Part shown: positions 27,101 through 36,785 of the stretch, in pieces
Numbering within the stretch: position 1 is the stretch's first letter
Layout of the letters: every line of letters begins with the position of its first letter
DNA from: Nipponacmea schrenckii
Lineage: Eukaryota; Mollusca; Gastropoda; Lottiidae
DNA length: 64,000 nucleotides
Reading direction: 5' to 3'
Assembly (NCBI GenBank): GCA_030562195.1
Contig: CM060203.1
Location: forward strand, 2,990,208 to 3,054,207
Notes under the pieces: generated by a model
Databases searched by the model: none
Told to the model about the DNA's origin: nothing
What the model saw: the letters and a program-made list of their open reading frames with translations, nothing else
Program-made: the position numbers and the translations under genes

Positions 27101-29222
27101 TGAATATTGTTGTGATTTAAAATAGCTGTCATAAGTAACGAATGCAACAAAGTTGTGAACAGCATTTATAACTCATGACCTTGTTCATTATACGAACCAA
27201 AACACCAATGGTAATCATTATGCTGTGAGGGCACCTAAATATTCTTCAATACACATACAAAACTACAAACTTGTTACATGCATTGCTAATGAATTCTTAA
27301 TCCAGTTTTCAAACGATTGGTATTGGCCTGTTTATAACAGTGTGTTGCACAAAACCTGTAGGGACCCTTCATACATGATATTACTTGAAACTTTTAACTT
27401 TATAAAAGAAGTGTTAATTGTATTGGATGGATGAGTTATTTTAATCAAATATATTTACTATACCCCAAATTAAATATGGTGAACAAAATGTTGGATATAT
27501 ATTGTGGATAAACCATTATTAGATAAACTACAATTGAAGGAAAAAAGTTTCCTTTCTTACACTCAATATCTAGTTGCTTATAAGAATAGTGATCTTAAAA
27601 CACGAACGAGTTGTGAGTAATGTCTGAACTCTTGGCCACGTTATTGGCATTACTCGCAATCACTATGGTGTGAGGGAAATATTAGATAATTTATTTAAAT
27701 TTATTGGATCACTGTTATTTTTTTTAAAACCTTAGAGTGGGTCATATTTTTTATTTTTATTTTTGAGTTTTTACCTGGAATTATATTTAATTTTGATTTT
27801 GAATTAATCAAAGCAAACGTTATGTTTTAAAATCAGGGGAACCCCCCCTGGAAAATATTTTTATTGGGGTGAGGTTCTTAAGATATAAGGAAGGACGTTT
27901 AGGAAATTGAAAACAGAGAAGTATATGTTACAGATTATTTAAATATAAGGCTTTTAGAATTTGCAGTGAATTTGAATGCTCAAAGCTTTGACCTTTTCAA
28001 GTTGAGTTCAGTAAAAGAGATAGAAATATTGTGTGAACGTGATTGAAACATCAATTTATTGCTCTGGGAGGAATATGGAAATTGACTTCTTTTGTGAAGT
28101 GCTTACCGGCTTCATTAGTCCATAAGGTGCAGAAGGACGTAAAACTCGATTCATTTCATTTCATTTTGTGAAGTGCTTAGTTTTAGAACTGTTTTGAGCA
28201 TGTTAGACTTTGGGTTGACAAGTTTGAAGAACTGATATAATAATTGTGTAAATATTTTATAGATTTTTTTATTTAACCATTGAATTTATGAATATATATA
28301 TGAAGCTCTTACAGGTATTATTTCAAATAAATAAAATAACAAAAACAAGGATTCTTTTGGTTTCCTAGGAGAAGTAATAGATTGTTGACATATATATAAC
28401 TTGGTTGAATTAAAATCGTCATCTGTAGTTAATCAAATCTTGTCATGTTTAGAATCTTTCAAATTGAAATAAAACCCAGTTATTTTCTTCTGCAGTTAAT
28501 ATTCATTGTATATATAGCTTAACCTAACTGGTAATATATAAGATAGCTTGAGTTATTATCTCATGATGTATAAATATCTGTGAAACATGGTTCGTATTTT
28601 ATTAAGATTAAAGCTAATGTTAATTGCTATAATGACATTTCTCTTTCAGTATTGGATGTTGAGTAAAAACAGTGAAATACGTCGAGACGATGGCTGCCTA
28701 GATTATTCTGGGGGTGAGAATGTGATTATCTACCCTTGTCATGGACAAAAGGGGAACCAAGAGTGGCAGTATCGAGAGGTAAGTGATGTTTGTAGATTAG
28801 ATCAAGCATGTATTCTACAGTATGTAAGATATACCTCTATTAGATAGCTTCATTAGTTATTTGATTTCACTAAATGCAATTCAATGGTTTAATTCCATGC
28901 TTAAGGAATCGGAAGAGGCCAAGCTGGTAGTTAATATACTTTGAAACATAAGATATACATTTTTTTAAATATGTTTAATAAGATAAAAGTAAATTGGTAA
29001 TTTGGGGGGGGGGATTTTTTTAATATTTTCAATCTACCATATATGATTGTGTTTAATTTCTACAATAAGGACATATTTCTATTGTAGGATAATACTTTAT
29101 TACATGTCAATACACAGAAATGTGCTGAAGTTTCCGTAGACGGAAAGAAATTAATGATGCGCCAGTGTACGGGTGTAGATAGACAGATCTGGAAATGGAA
29201 GAGAAAAGCCCAGAAAAGTTAA
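8782..29222 (+). CDS. GALNT: Polypeptide N-acetylgalactosaminyltransferase, 11 coding exons, 622 aa (gene span)
   Basis: Type II Golgi enzyme that transfers GalNAc from UDP-GalNAc to Ser/Thr and so starts mucin-type O-glycans. Joined exons: 8782-9148, 9745-9898, 15249-15415, 17306-17470, 20196-20409, 20778-20895, 23223-23408, 24091-24219, 24511-24615, 28650-28778, 29088-29222. They total 1869 nt with no internal stop, and every junction is GT/AG. Residues 1-10 are basic (RRRR at 6-9), 11-30 form the membrane anchor, and 32-170 are a charged stem. The GT27 domain shows the DSH metal motif at 277-279, WGGEN at 385-389 and the metal-ligand His of CSHVGH at 413. The ricin-type lectin domain (about 501-622) has Q-x-W at 535-537, 572-574 and 611-613. 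An in-frame TAA four codons before the ATG, and the AAAATGG context, fix the start. The stretch [10 protein letters not shown] recalls the invertebrate gly-5/pgant5 group from memory; the subfamily is unverified. The length is normal for the family. Confidence 0.96.
9745..9898 (+). CDS. GALNT: GALNT exon 2: stem to start of catalytic domain
   Basis: Acceptor TTTGTAG ends at 9744 and donor GTAAGT is at 9899. Encodes residues 123-173, including [13 protein letters not shown] and the RSLPDVRDE segment that typically precedes the first conserved Cys of GALNTs. Confidence 0.95.
10031..10253 (+). mobile_element. tRNA-derived SINE, family B, copy 1 (5' truncated)
   Basis: Includes the B-box-like GAGTTCTAATCTCGATC, then CACTCATAATTCCAGTCCAC, CAGCTGTTAATGGGTACGG and a tail GTAAAATATAGTTG. 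Same family as 39108-39366 and 57835-58040. Confidence 0.8.
13587..13741. mobile_element. Short MITE, family C, copy 1
   Basis: About 155 bp with terminal inverted repeats GGAGCCTGTTTCACAAAA and its near-complement ending GGGAAACAGGTC. Internally it has the CCAATCAGATT-type inverted pair shared by copies at 22729-22905, 24997-25150 and 33990-34062. Confidence 0.65.
14861..15214 (+). mobile_element. SINE family A, copy 2, with perfect 16-bp target-site duplication
   Basis: TTCATAATAATAATAG occurs at 14845-14860 and again at 15215-15230, exactly flanking the element. The B box is damaged by a deletion after GAAGGTCCCAGG. It sits just upstream of the acceptor of GALNT exon 3. Confidence 0.95.
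15249..15415 (+). CDS. GALNT: GALNT exon 3: N-terminal GT-A fold
   Basis: Acceptor TTTTCAG ends at 15248 and donor GTACG is at 15416. Encodes [20 protein letters not shown] and [10 protein letters not shown], the UDP-binding beginning of the GT27 domain. A SINE with its target-site duplication ends 18 bp before this exon. Confidence 0.97.
16424..16521. repeat. Dispersed repeat, copy 2
   Basis: Matches 4853-4967 over ATTTTACATGG ... GGCCCAATACACAAGGACAT ... CAGCCCATGGGGCAATACATT, then runs into an A-rich tract. Confidence 0.65.
16900..17022. repeat. 23-bp tandem repeat, about 5 units
   Basis: Unit CTGCTTAAATATTGATCATG plus GTG, with a TGATCA palindrome in each copy. Units are slightly diverged. 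Confidence 0.85.
17306..17470 (+). CDS. GALNT: GALNT exon 4: DxH metal site
   Basis: Acceptor TTTCAG ends at 17305 and donor GTAAG is at 17471. Encodes [11 protein letters not shown] and FLDSHCECT. Asp277 and His279 are the metal-binding DxH pair. Confidence 0.97.
17471..20195 (+). other. GALNT intron 4 (2.7 kb)
   Basis: AT-rich. The only recognised insert is a minus-strand SINE B (19412-19640). No exon-like segment was recognised. Confidence 0.75.
19412..19640 (-). mobile_element. SINE family B, copy 2
   Basis: Minus orientation. Contains AAGGATAACAACTTAGG, GGATTATCCGTTCCCATTTA and the complement of the GATC-AGAACCCAC B-box region. Diverged. Confidence 0.7.
20196..20409 (+). CDS. GALNT: GALNT exon 5: central catalytic region
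   Basis: Acceptor TTTTCAG ends at 20195 and donor GTAAG is at 20410. Encodes [19 protein letters not shown] and [16 protein letters not shown], leading into the Gal/GalNAc-T motif. Confidence 0.97.
20778..20895 (+). CDS. GALNT: GALNT exon 6: Gal/GalNAc-T motif
   Basis: Acceptor TTTACAG ends at 20777 and donor GTGAGT is at 20896. Encodes [29 protein letters not shown], the acceptor and donor-site loop typical of GT27 enzymes. Ends in phase 0. Confidence 0.97.
20896..23222 (+). other. GALNT intron 6 (2.3 kb)
   Basis: AT-rich with one MITE (22729-22905). CTCGG-rich imperfect repeats (AGTTAACTCGG and similar) lie at 22930-23030. No exon seen. Confidence 0.7.
22729..22905. mobile_element. Short MITE, family C, copy 2
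   Basis: Ends GGGGCCTCATTCTCAAAAAC and, inverted, ACTGAAGCCCCGG. The interior has AAGAAATACAGTAATTTGAT and TTGACCAATTAGATGACTGG. Confidence 0.7.
23223..23408 (+). CDS. GALNT: GALNT exon 7: third metal ligand and flexible loop
   Basis: Acceptor ATTACAG ends at 23222 and donor GTGAGT is at 23409. Encodes [20 protein letters not shown]; the last His (413) is the third metal ligand. It then gives [15 protein letters not shown] and the [11 protein letters not shown] motif. Exactly 62 codons. Confidence 0.97.
23409..24090 (+). other. GALNT intron 7, with (TGACC)n
   Basis: A short pentanucleotide run, TGACCTGACCTGACCTGACC, lies near 23849-23871. Nothing else was recognised. Confidence 0.7.
24091..24219 (+). 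CDS. GALNT: GALNT exon 8: end of catalytic domain
   Basis: Acceptor TTTTCAG ends at 24090 and donor GTAAGT is at 24220. Encodes [20 protein letters not shown] and [15 protein letters not shown], the usual GALNT linker into the lectin domain. 43 codons, phase 0. Confidence 0.96.
24511..24615 (+). CDS. GALNT: GALNT exon 9: lectin alpha repeat
   Basis: Acceptor ATTTCAG ends at 24510 and donor GTATG is at 24616. Encodes [13 protein letters not shown] (CID in the place of the usual CLD) and the start of GGNQ-YW. 35 codons, phase 0. Confidence 0.95.
24997..25150. mobile_element. Short MITE, family C, copy 3
   Basis: Starts AGGGGCCGTAATCTCCAAAT and ends AAGGAATAAGGCCCCAGG. The interior CCAATCAGATGATTGGAATT is shared with copy 2. 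Confidence 0.7.
26145..26500. repeat. 33-bp tandem repeat, about 10 units
   Basis: The unit is built from ACTATCAAGTGTCTACCAAG plus TAACTATCAAATG. The array decays into ACTATCAAGTGACTAT-like pieces until about 26750. The plus frame ([11 protein letters not shown]) is open through nine units, then slips. It is intronic, so it is treated as non-coding. Confidence 0.9.
28108..28172 (+). mobile_element. SINE family A, 3' tail fragment
   Basis: GGCTTCATTAGTCCATAAGG, then GACGTAAAACTCGATTCATT and (CATTT)n. Only the last roughly 60 bp of the element are present. Confidence 0.75.
28650..28778 (+). CDS. GALNT: GALNT exon 10: lectin beta repeat
   Basis: Acceptor CTTTCAG ends at 28649 and donor GTAAGT is at 28779. 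Encodes [20 protein letters not shown] and GNQEW, a canonical CLD...QxW lectin repeat. 43 codons. Confidence 0.95.
29088..29222 (+). CDS. GALNT: GALNT exon 11: lectin gamma repeat and stop
   Basis: Acceptor ATTGTAG ends at 29087; the TAA stop is at 29220-29222. Encodes [11 protein letters not shown] and [14 protein letters not shown]. The gamma repeat keeps its Cys and Q-x-W but has CAE where sugar-binding repeats have CLD/CLE. The tail is basic. Confidence 0.93.
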   Translation, partial: DNTLLHVNTQKCAEVSVDGKKLMMRQCTGVDRQIWKWKRKAQKS

Positions 29223-29311
29223 AATTTCATTCCATTAGAAACTGTGTGAGTGTGTGTATAAAAGATGGATGTGGGTGTATAAAAGGAGTTTATGGAGTTG
29301 ACTTGTGGATC

Positions 29312-29317
29312 AATAAA
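29312..29317 (+). promoter_or_regulatory. Candidate GALNT polyadenylation signal (proximal)
   Basis: An AATAAA lies 90 bp after the GALNT stop. Other AATAAA hexamers at 32265-32270 and 32700-32705 would give a 3' UTR of more than 3 kb. The sequence alone does not decide which is used. Confidence 0.35.
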
Positions 29318-32300
29318 ATTCCAAGTCGTATTATGAGATGTTACCATGGCATTATATATGGATTGTTTCTAGTGCCTACATATCACAATTCATCAAGTGG
29401 CTGTGATCCATTCTTCAGTTTGCCTTTTTATTATTTTGTCAGATTTTCGTTTCACTACGCAATTTCTGCATGTCGATAGTCGTGATTTTTATTTTCTTTA
29501 AAGATATTACAAGTTATGACTGAACAATACAGCAGAGAGCAGGTGCTTGAAAATTTCCACTTTGAATTTTGAAGATTTTTAAGAATTCGTGAGTTCGCGT
29601 AAAAGGGTTTCGTATAATTGATATAAATTCTGACTGGAGCATTTATAACATTGTTATTGAAGCTAAAATTTGAATTCCTTGCATGGATTTTGTAGTGAAT
29701 GTAAATGAATTACAGGTAGCTGCGATAATTAGAATTAGTTGTTAAATGAAAATATACTGAAAAGAATGGAATTGTATTACGCAAATATTTTTTGAATTCC
29801 ATCTAAGTCCATTGTCAGATTGATATATAGAATGGTGGGGTACCTTTTACCAGAAGGTAATAAGTATGTTAGTTTGTTTTGTTATTATCAAAGTGAAATT
29901 TATCATAGTCCAATGGGATGCATTCCAAATATTTCATTTATAGCTTTGTCAAAAACACACCCACTTTTGAGATTGAATCCTTCTGAATGTACTTGAATAT
30001 GCATGTGTAGAAGAGTTCATTTTAGAATATAGGTGTATCAAATAGAAGACTAGCACACTAGTTTGAACTCCATTTACCACAAAATTGATGAAATCAGGGA
30101 AAAATTAAAATTTGTGGATATTTTCCAGACATTAAAATCCAATCCTTAGGCAAAATTGTAAATGTGTTTGTTTATCCTTGGGTGTATTTATACTTGTGTC
30201 CCATGTTTTACTGAATTAATAATTATTATTAGTGAACTTACATCTTTGTATCTGATAATTATGGGATAGATAAGGATATTATGGGATAGATTATAATATT
30301 ATGGGATGGACATGTATATTGTTCAGCAGCTGGTACTGAGAAATCAGCCGAGAGTAGTCTATTACACCTAACTCTGGATAGTTAATGTTATGTTATTTGT
30401 CGTAACCAATCTAGTAACAAAGTTTATGGTCCAGTCCAGTGTAACTTTACTCCTCTAACTTATCACACCATCTTACTCTCTCTCTGTGTATTAGATCTTA
30501 TAAACTTACTGTATATTGATAGTCAATAACAATGTTACAATATCATAATGAATTGTGGTTATTGGCAAGTTAAAATATCTGTGAACATTCTTAAAACTTA
30601 AACATGGGCAGTCTATTATATATCAAGGTAGTGTAAGTTGTAATGAAGACTATGTATGTTTGGTTTGTAAAGTTGTAATAACTATAATTCTACCTAAAAT
30701 ATGAGTGGACTGATCCTGTTCAAGAGAAGCTCGATTATTTTGCAGTAATTGAAGGCTTCATGGTCTTAATATAAGTTTGACTATTCAAATTTAGTTTTGT
30801 CAGACTCCAAAATGAAAGAAACTGTCTATTGTTTTTGTTTTAGGATCCTTCCTGAATGTTCATGAATATTTTTGACTCTGTTGAACTATTAGTAGTTAAT
30901 ATTAAGAAAGTTTATCTCCTGTTAAACGTGTCTGTTGAGTAAAAATTGTTATGTTGAATTAATCTAGGTAATTTATTTGTTAATTTTGTTGAATTGTATA
31001 TAGACATATCGTAGATTTATTGACGGCTCTGACATGAGGTCAAGGTCAAAACACTATTTTTAACGTTATTTTAATTTATCGATTATCTCATGACATCGAC
31101 CAATCAAATGTCACCATTTTGAACTTTCACCTCTTTGTTTATTATTATTATTATTATTATTATAACACTTTGCAGATGTTCAAAACCTTTATACAATGGC
31201 ATTTGCCCAACTACTTAACTGTCTTTGGTATTTGATAGCCTGTTTATAATATTTAAGGTTTACATGCTGGAAGATACATATTTAAAGGTATATGTTATTC
31301 TAATCGTGTTCAAGCTAACTGTCTCACTGATACTATTTTTTAGGTACTAATTAACTAACTTAACTCTTTCTGGTAAAATACAGAGCATGATATAAAATTT
31401 TTCTGTGTGGTTACTGAACCAGTCATTTACAATCTGACAGAATTCTTCTGAAACTGGTGTTCAGATTAATTTTGACTTTTCTTTTTTTATTTTGATGGCA
31501 TTTTAAACTTACCACAAACATTATATCACACAAATTATTTATTTACTTATTTTGATTTTGAAAGAAGATTTTTTTACAATTGTTTGTCTTCTTGTGCTTT
31601 CTGTTGATCGAGGTGCTGTTTTTTAAACCATTAATCTGATTGGTTAATATGACTATAGTTTTATAAATTAGCCAATCAGAATCTAGGTTATAAATGTCAT
31701 TAAAAGATCAAGGTTTTCAAGATGTTACTGTCCAGCCAGTCTCTTTAAAGCTATTGTTATTTATTTTACATTTGATATGTAATTCTCAACAAGATTCCAA
31801 GACTGAATGACATTAAGCATTTTTCTTAAAATATAATGTTCAAATTAGAAGGGACAGTTTACTTGTTATTTATCAGTATTTATTCAAAAATGATAGTTTT
31901 AATCTGAATTAAGAAGATAATATATAGTTCATGCTTTGTCGATTTAAGGTTTCATGAAGTCCAATTCTATGTTTTGAAAGGAAGTTGTGTTGACATCCAT
32001 TATCGAGTCTCTAAAATTAAATTTGCTAAAAAAGTAAGAAACAATACAGAAATTAACTATATAAGATTAGTATTTTAAATCTATAATAAATCAAGTGAAA
32101 TGTTATTTAGTTAATATTTATGTCGAGAAATAGAATTGAAGTTGAATATTACAGTGCAGAGTTGCAACAAATTACTACAAAATATCACAAGTTACCTTTG
32201 TTTCTTGTAGCTTATGTGTGTTATTTTGGTGGGATTTGTTGAAAATATATCTTAAATTATTGTAAATAAAAGAAGAAAGTCTATATTTGTAAAATGTAAA

Positions 32301-33989
32301 TAATATTTATATGTAATATTTAAATTTTCAAATCATTTGTTAACTTGCAACTAATCCTGCAAAATTTATCATTCTTTGGTATTTAAATTGTACATGACAT
32401 CTTACATTTTGGTAGATTTAGCTGTATGCTTTTCAAATCATTGTAGAGTAGCAACCAATCATGCAAAAATTACACAGCTTATTTAGCCGAGATCTCATTT
32501 GATGCTGATATTTTGGCAAGATAAGTTGAGAATCTGAGACGATTTTAATTCTAACAATTCATCTCATATCTGTGTCTATTAATGTCCTTCCTTTCAGAGA
32601 AAAATGAAAGGAATCTTTGAAAATTGATGTTATTTAGGGAAAAATTCACAAGTCTGTATATTATATTTGTCATGGCCTGATTTTTAAAGTGCCTTCTACA
32701 ATAAATGTGATTTTATAAAATTAGTTTTTGTTTTATCTTTGAAATATTTTGAAGTCTTTATTAGTAACTTGGATTTTACTATTATCCCATTACTTCTCTT
32801 GAGTTATTACCGGTATTATATTGACTGTTGTATTGAATGCATACATTTTTACAGGTCATGAAAGAAAATCGGGAGATTTGGTGAAAATCAAAGTGTGTAG
32901 ATTTATAAATTTAGAAAATATGGATACAAGATTGTTTCCAACCATCTAAATTAAATGTAATTTTTTCCAAAATTGTAATTCGTGATTTCTCTCCAAAGGA
33001 AATGTAATTTTCCTCATTCAGTAATTAACTAAGTCCTCATTATCCGACCTGATTCAATTTGAACGAACAATAATTCAGTGGTCGGATAAAAAGGATGGAT
33101 AATAGTGCACGGGAAAGGAATGTTATGGATAATGCAGAAAGGGAATGCAGGGGGTAAAAAGAAAGGGGGTAAAAAGAAAGGGGGAAGATGTATGTGAGAG
33201 GGGAAAATTCAGCAAAAGGAAACACAAGGGGTGAAAAAGGAAATACAGTGGGGCAAGGGGTGAATATGAAGAGTGAAAATACAGTAAAACAGACTTATTC
33301 CTTATAGTCATAATAATGAGCAGGTCTTTGAAATATAAAGCAACCACCTGCAGTAAGCAGCTAAATATAAACATTTCCCTGGATACTTGTTTAATGCACT
33401 GTATATAACATATATAGATTGGGGCATATTTACACTCTGCAGATATATTAATACAGCAATGTACTATTTCCCTCCCTAATAAAGACCATTTATAGTGAAC
33501 TCCACTCTAACCTTGTGACAGTGCCTTCTGTTCAATAGTAACTTGATATTTTTCAACCACCCTAATCTCTGAAGTCAGCTGCACTCTATTCAACAAACAG
33601 CAATTCTGTTCTTATTTTGAAATTCTTTTTAATATATTCCAAATGTGTACTTAGGTGTGGATGACATCATGTCATTGACATGTGCTTCCAAATGGCAGTT
33701 GATGACTGAACTGACTGAACTTGATAATGTCCACCATTGCGTATAGATTAGTGACAAGAATGACCACAGACTGGAGGCACAATTCTATAGAAAACAACAA
33801 GATTCATTACAAAAAGGAGTTTTAATACATATATATATAAATCATATGAACACCATTTTACATTTGAAGAAAACTAAAGGAAATCATTTGACATTTACAT
33901 CATGGTTAAATTGATTCTATTCAACTCAATAAATACTGATTTTCCTTTGTAAATTTTGCTGCAGGGTAAAGCCAGGTCAACCTGCAACA

Positions 33990-34062
33990 TTCGGGGCCTC
34001 ATTCTCAAGATTTTAAGAAATACAGTAATCTGATTGGAGAATAAGGTCCCAGATTCAGCCCA
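33990..34062. mobile_element. Short MITE, family C, internally deleted copy 4
   Basis: About 70 bp: GGGGCCTCATTCTCAAGATT, then AAGAAATACAGTAATCTGAT and an end GAATAAGGTCCC. The central part seen in copies 2 and 3 is missing. Confidence 0.65.
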
Positions 34063-34499
34063 GTTTAATAACTACCAAATACAATAGCAAAAAAGCAAAA
34101 TACAGGTCATAAAATATGTAAGTGGTGTTGTAGAAATTTAATTATAAAGATAAATCAATTTGTGGTTTTGTTTCTAATTAAAATCTGAAGGAACACTATT
34201 TATAAACCCAGAAAATTTTGATGTCCAGAGTTACAGATTAGCTGGGATAATTGTGTACATATAAGTTATTGGCCCTGTATCCATAGACTGTTCCCTCTTG
34301 GCATGTTTCATTGTGACTGTTTCCTTGTGACATATATCCCTGTGATCATGGCCACAAGGACAATGAACCTTTGTTTTGATTAGACCATGGGCAACGTGTG
34401 ACCAGGAAGGGAACATAAACAATGAACTTGTCCATTCTTTCCAGCTGCACAAGAGGAAACACACCATTACCAATACCATATTGTCTGGTGAGACAGTCA

Positions 34500-34965
34500 C
34501 ATCAGGTCACAGCGCCAACAGGCAACAGTCTATATAGGTCAGATACAAAATTGGCTCCAGGTCACAAAGTCATCAACGAACAGCCTATATATATAAGGTG
34601 GATACAGCGTTGGGTCAGGTTACAGGGCCACAAAGCCACCAGGGAACAGCTTATATATACATGACAGGAACAGGGTTGGGTCAGGTCACAATGCCACCAG
34701 GGAATAGCCTATATATACAGGACAGGTACAGGGTTGGGTCAAGTCACAACGCCACCAGGGAATAGCCTATATATACAGGACAGGTACAGGGTTGGGTCAA
34801 GTCACAACGCCACCAGGGAACAGCCTATATAATAGACAAGTACAGGGTTGGGTCAGGTCACAAGGTAACAAAGCCACCAGGGAACAGACTATATATACAA
34901 GACAAGTACAGGGTTGGTTCAGGTCACAAGGTCACAACGCCACCAGGGAACAGACTACAGGTATA
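34500..34965. repeat. 58-bp minisatellite, about 8 units
   Basis: The unit includes ACAGGGTTGGGTCAAGTCAC, AACGCCACCAGGGAATAGCC and TATATATACAGGACAGGT. It is more GC-rich than its surroundings, and units vary in length at the edges. Confidence 0.9.
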
Positions 34966-36618
34966 TAAAGGCCAGTCAACCAATTTAGATTAAGTAAATA
35001 ACCTTGATCTCTTTTGAGTTTTGAGATCAACATTTATTGTGCAAGATATATTGTGAACCTTTTCACAAGGAAATAAAAAGCGTGTTTAACAATTGTAAAT
35101 TATTGTTCTTAGCTATGGATATATTTTGGCAAATTTAAAGAATTATCTCTGAACAATTTGATGTAATATTTGTCACAACCAGTCATTAGAGATTTTTGAA
35201 TTAAAATCTCCTTTTAGAAGTGGTTCATGGAACTCAAAATTTTGTTGAGACCAGCTCGAGAGTGAATTTTTCAAAACAAACACAACAGACTAATAAATAT
35301 CAAAATTAGATCAAAATTTGGAATAATATCAATAATAATAAAATATTAAAAGTTATTTGGACTATCTGAAATATTTCACAACTCAAATACCAAGTGGACA
35401 GTTTAGCTTGCTGTACGAATGAGAAACCAGATTACTCAGTGGCCATCAGTATTTCAGAGTGGTAAACACACCCTGCCTTGTTCAATACACACTCTTGTGT
35501 ACTTATTAAGGGTACAATTAAACTGCAAAATTCTAACAAACTCCTACAAATCAAAAGTTAATATTGAACAAAACACAATATTATGATTTAGTAGCACTAT
35601 TTCTCAGTAGAAACCAAGAGAGAGAGGGAGAAAAAAAGAAATAAAGAAAGAAAGAGAGAGAGAGAAGAATAATAATTCTGTTTATAAATTAAGCTACAAT
35701 ATATACATAACAAAATATAACTAGTCTATTTTAATGTTTTACCATACATTTATAGCCTTATCCTAGATTTAGTACTCTCTCTTGTCATTTTGGGCACATC
35801 ATGTGAAAAAATTGACACAAATATGACTAGGTGATATTTAAAATTTGTAAAGAAATATTGAGACAGTGGATTACATTTTTGCTTTAAATTCCCACTAAAG
35901 TAATTCAGTTCTTGAGCAATGACTACATCAAGTACCCAAATTGGTAATGGACTGGTCAAGATTATGGTATGAATCTGAGCAGAAAAGTTGACAAATTTCC
36001 TTGTAGGACTTACATTATTATTCAATTAAACCAATTATTAAACAATATCCTGTTTCATTTTCATGGCTTTTCTTTGGCAAACTCTAAAGAAAAAACTTTT
36101 AGAACAACATATTTGTGTACATCAGTCTTAAGTTAAAGAAAATCTTTCGTCAATTAAATTCAGTGAATTAAGTAAAACATGAGCTAGATAGATCCACGAA
36201 TAACTTTCATTTATACCTTTTTGAACACTAAAGACATTTTATAACAAGAAACACTATTATTATAATACTACATGTACTTCTCTTTAATTTAAGCAGGTTT
36301 CAATTCGCATACAGGAAACTTTATCAAGTTATACAATAATAGATATAGTAACTTTAGATAAATAAGACCACTATTGTAGACATACCTCTTCTCTTTAATT
36401 TAAGCATCGTTTCAATTCACATACAGGAATCTTTATCAAGTTATACAATAATAGAGTTTCTTGTAATATAATGTTCTAAATGTCATTTGAGGTTTTATTA
36501 AAGACCTATGTTGGAATTATTTAAGAGCCAATTATATATACTATCAATTATACCATTTACAGTAAATTACACGCCAATATAAGAACACTTTTTTTAAAAA
36601 TTATGCGGGACACACCAA
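34966..36618. other. Intergenic / 3' flank of the WBP1-like gene
   Basis: Contains a GA-rich run (35620-35665) and a direct duplication of about 70 bp (36285-36356 and 36389-36455, sharing CTCTTTAATTTAAGCA and ATACAGGAA). A minus-strand AATAAA near 36493-36498 could end the WBP1-like transcript. Confidence 0.55.
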
Positions 36619-36785
36619 TTATGCTGATTGGTTGGTGGTTTGTGGTTCTGATCTCGGATTGATGGAATTTGAATTTCCTGGCCTGCGATTGGACTGTTCT
36701 ACAACTTCGCTGTAAGATGGAGGTTGTGGTATTTGTTGTGAATGTAATCCTTGTATGTTCAATGTCACGGATGAGTTGCCAGCAT
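36619..36785 (-). CDS. WBP1-like exon 7: PPSY motif and stop
   Basis: Acceptor CTCTTTCAG; stop TAA at 36621-36619. Encodes QIPQPPSYSEVVEQSNRR and a Ser/Asn/Gln-rich tail ending TTNQSA. Confidence 0.85.

Larger units (their letters stand above)
24616..28649 (+). other. GALNT intron 9 (4 kb), between lectin repeats
   Basis: Holds a MITE (24997-25150), a 33-bp array (26145-26500) and a SINE A tail (28108-28172). I looked for an alternative lectin exon with Q-x-W and splice sites and did not find one. Confidence 0.7.
29223..34499. other. Intergenic region between convergent genes
   Basis: Probably holds the GALNT 3' UTR. Contains a (TTA)n run at 31140-31165, a CCAATCAGATT-type inverted pair at 31610-31710, an A/G-rich patch (33115-33260) and a MITE remnant (33990-34062). 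No gene was recognised. Confidence 0.6.
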
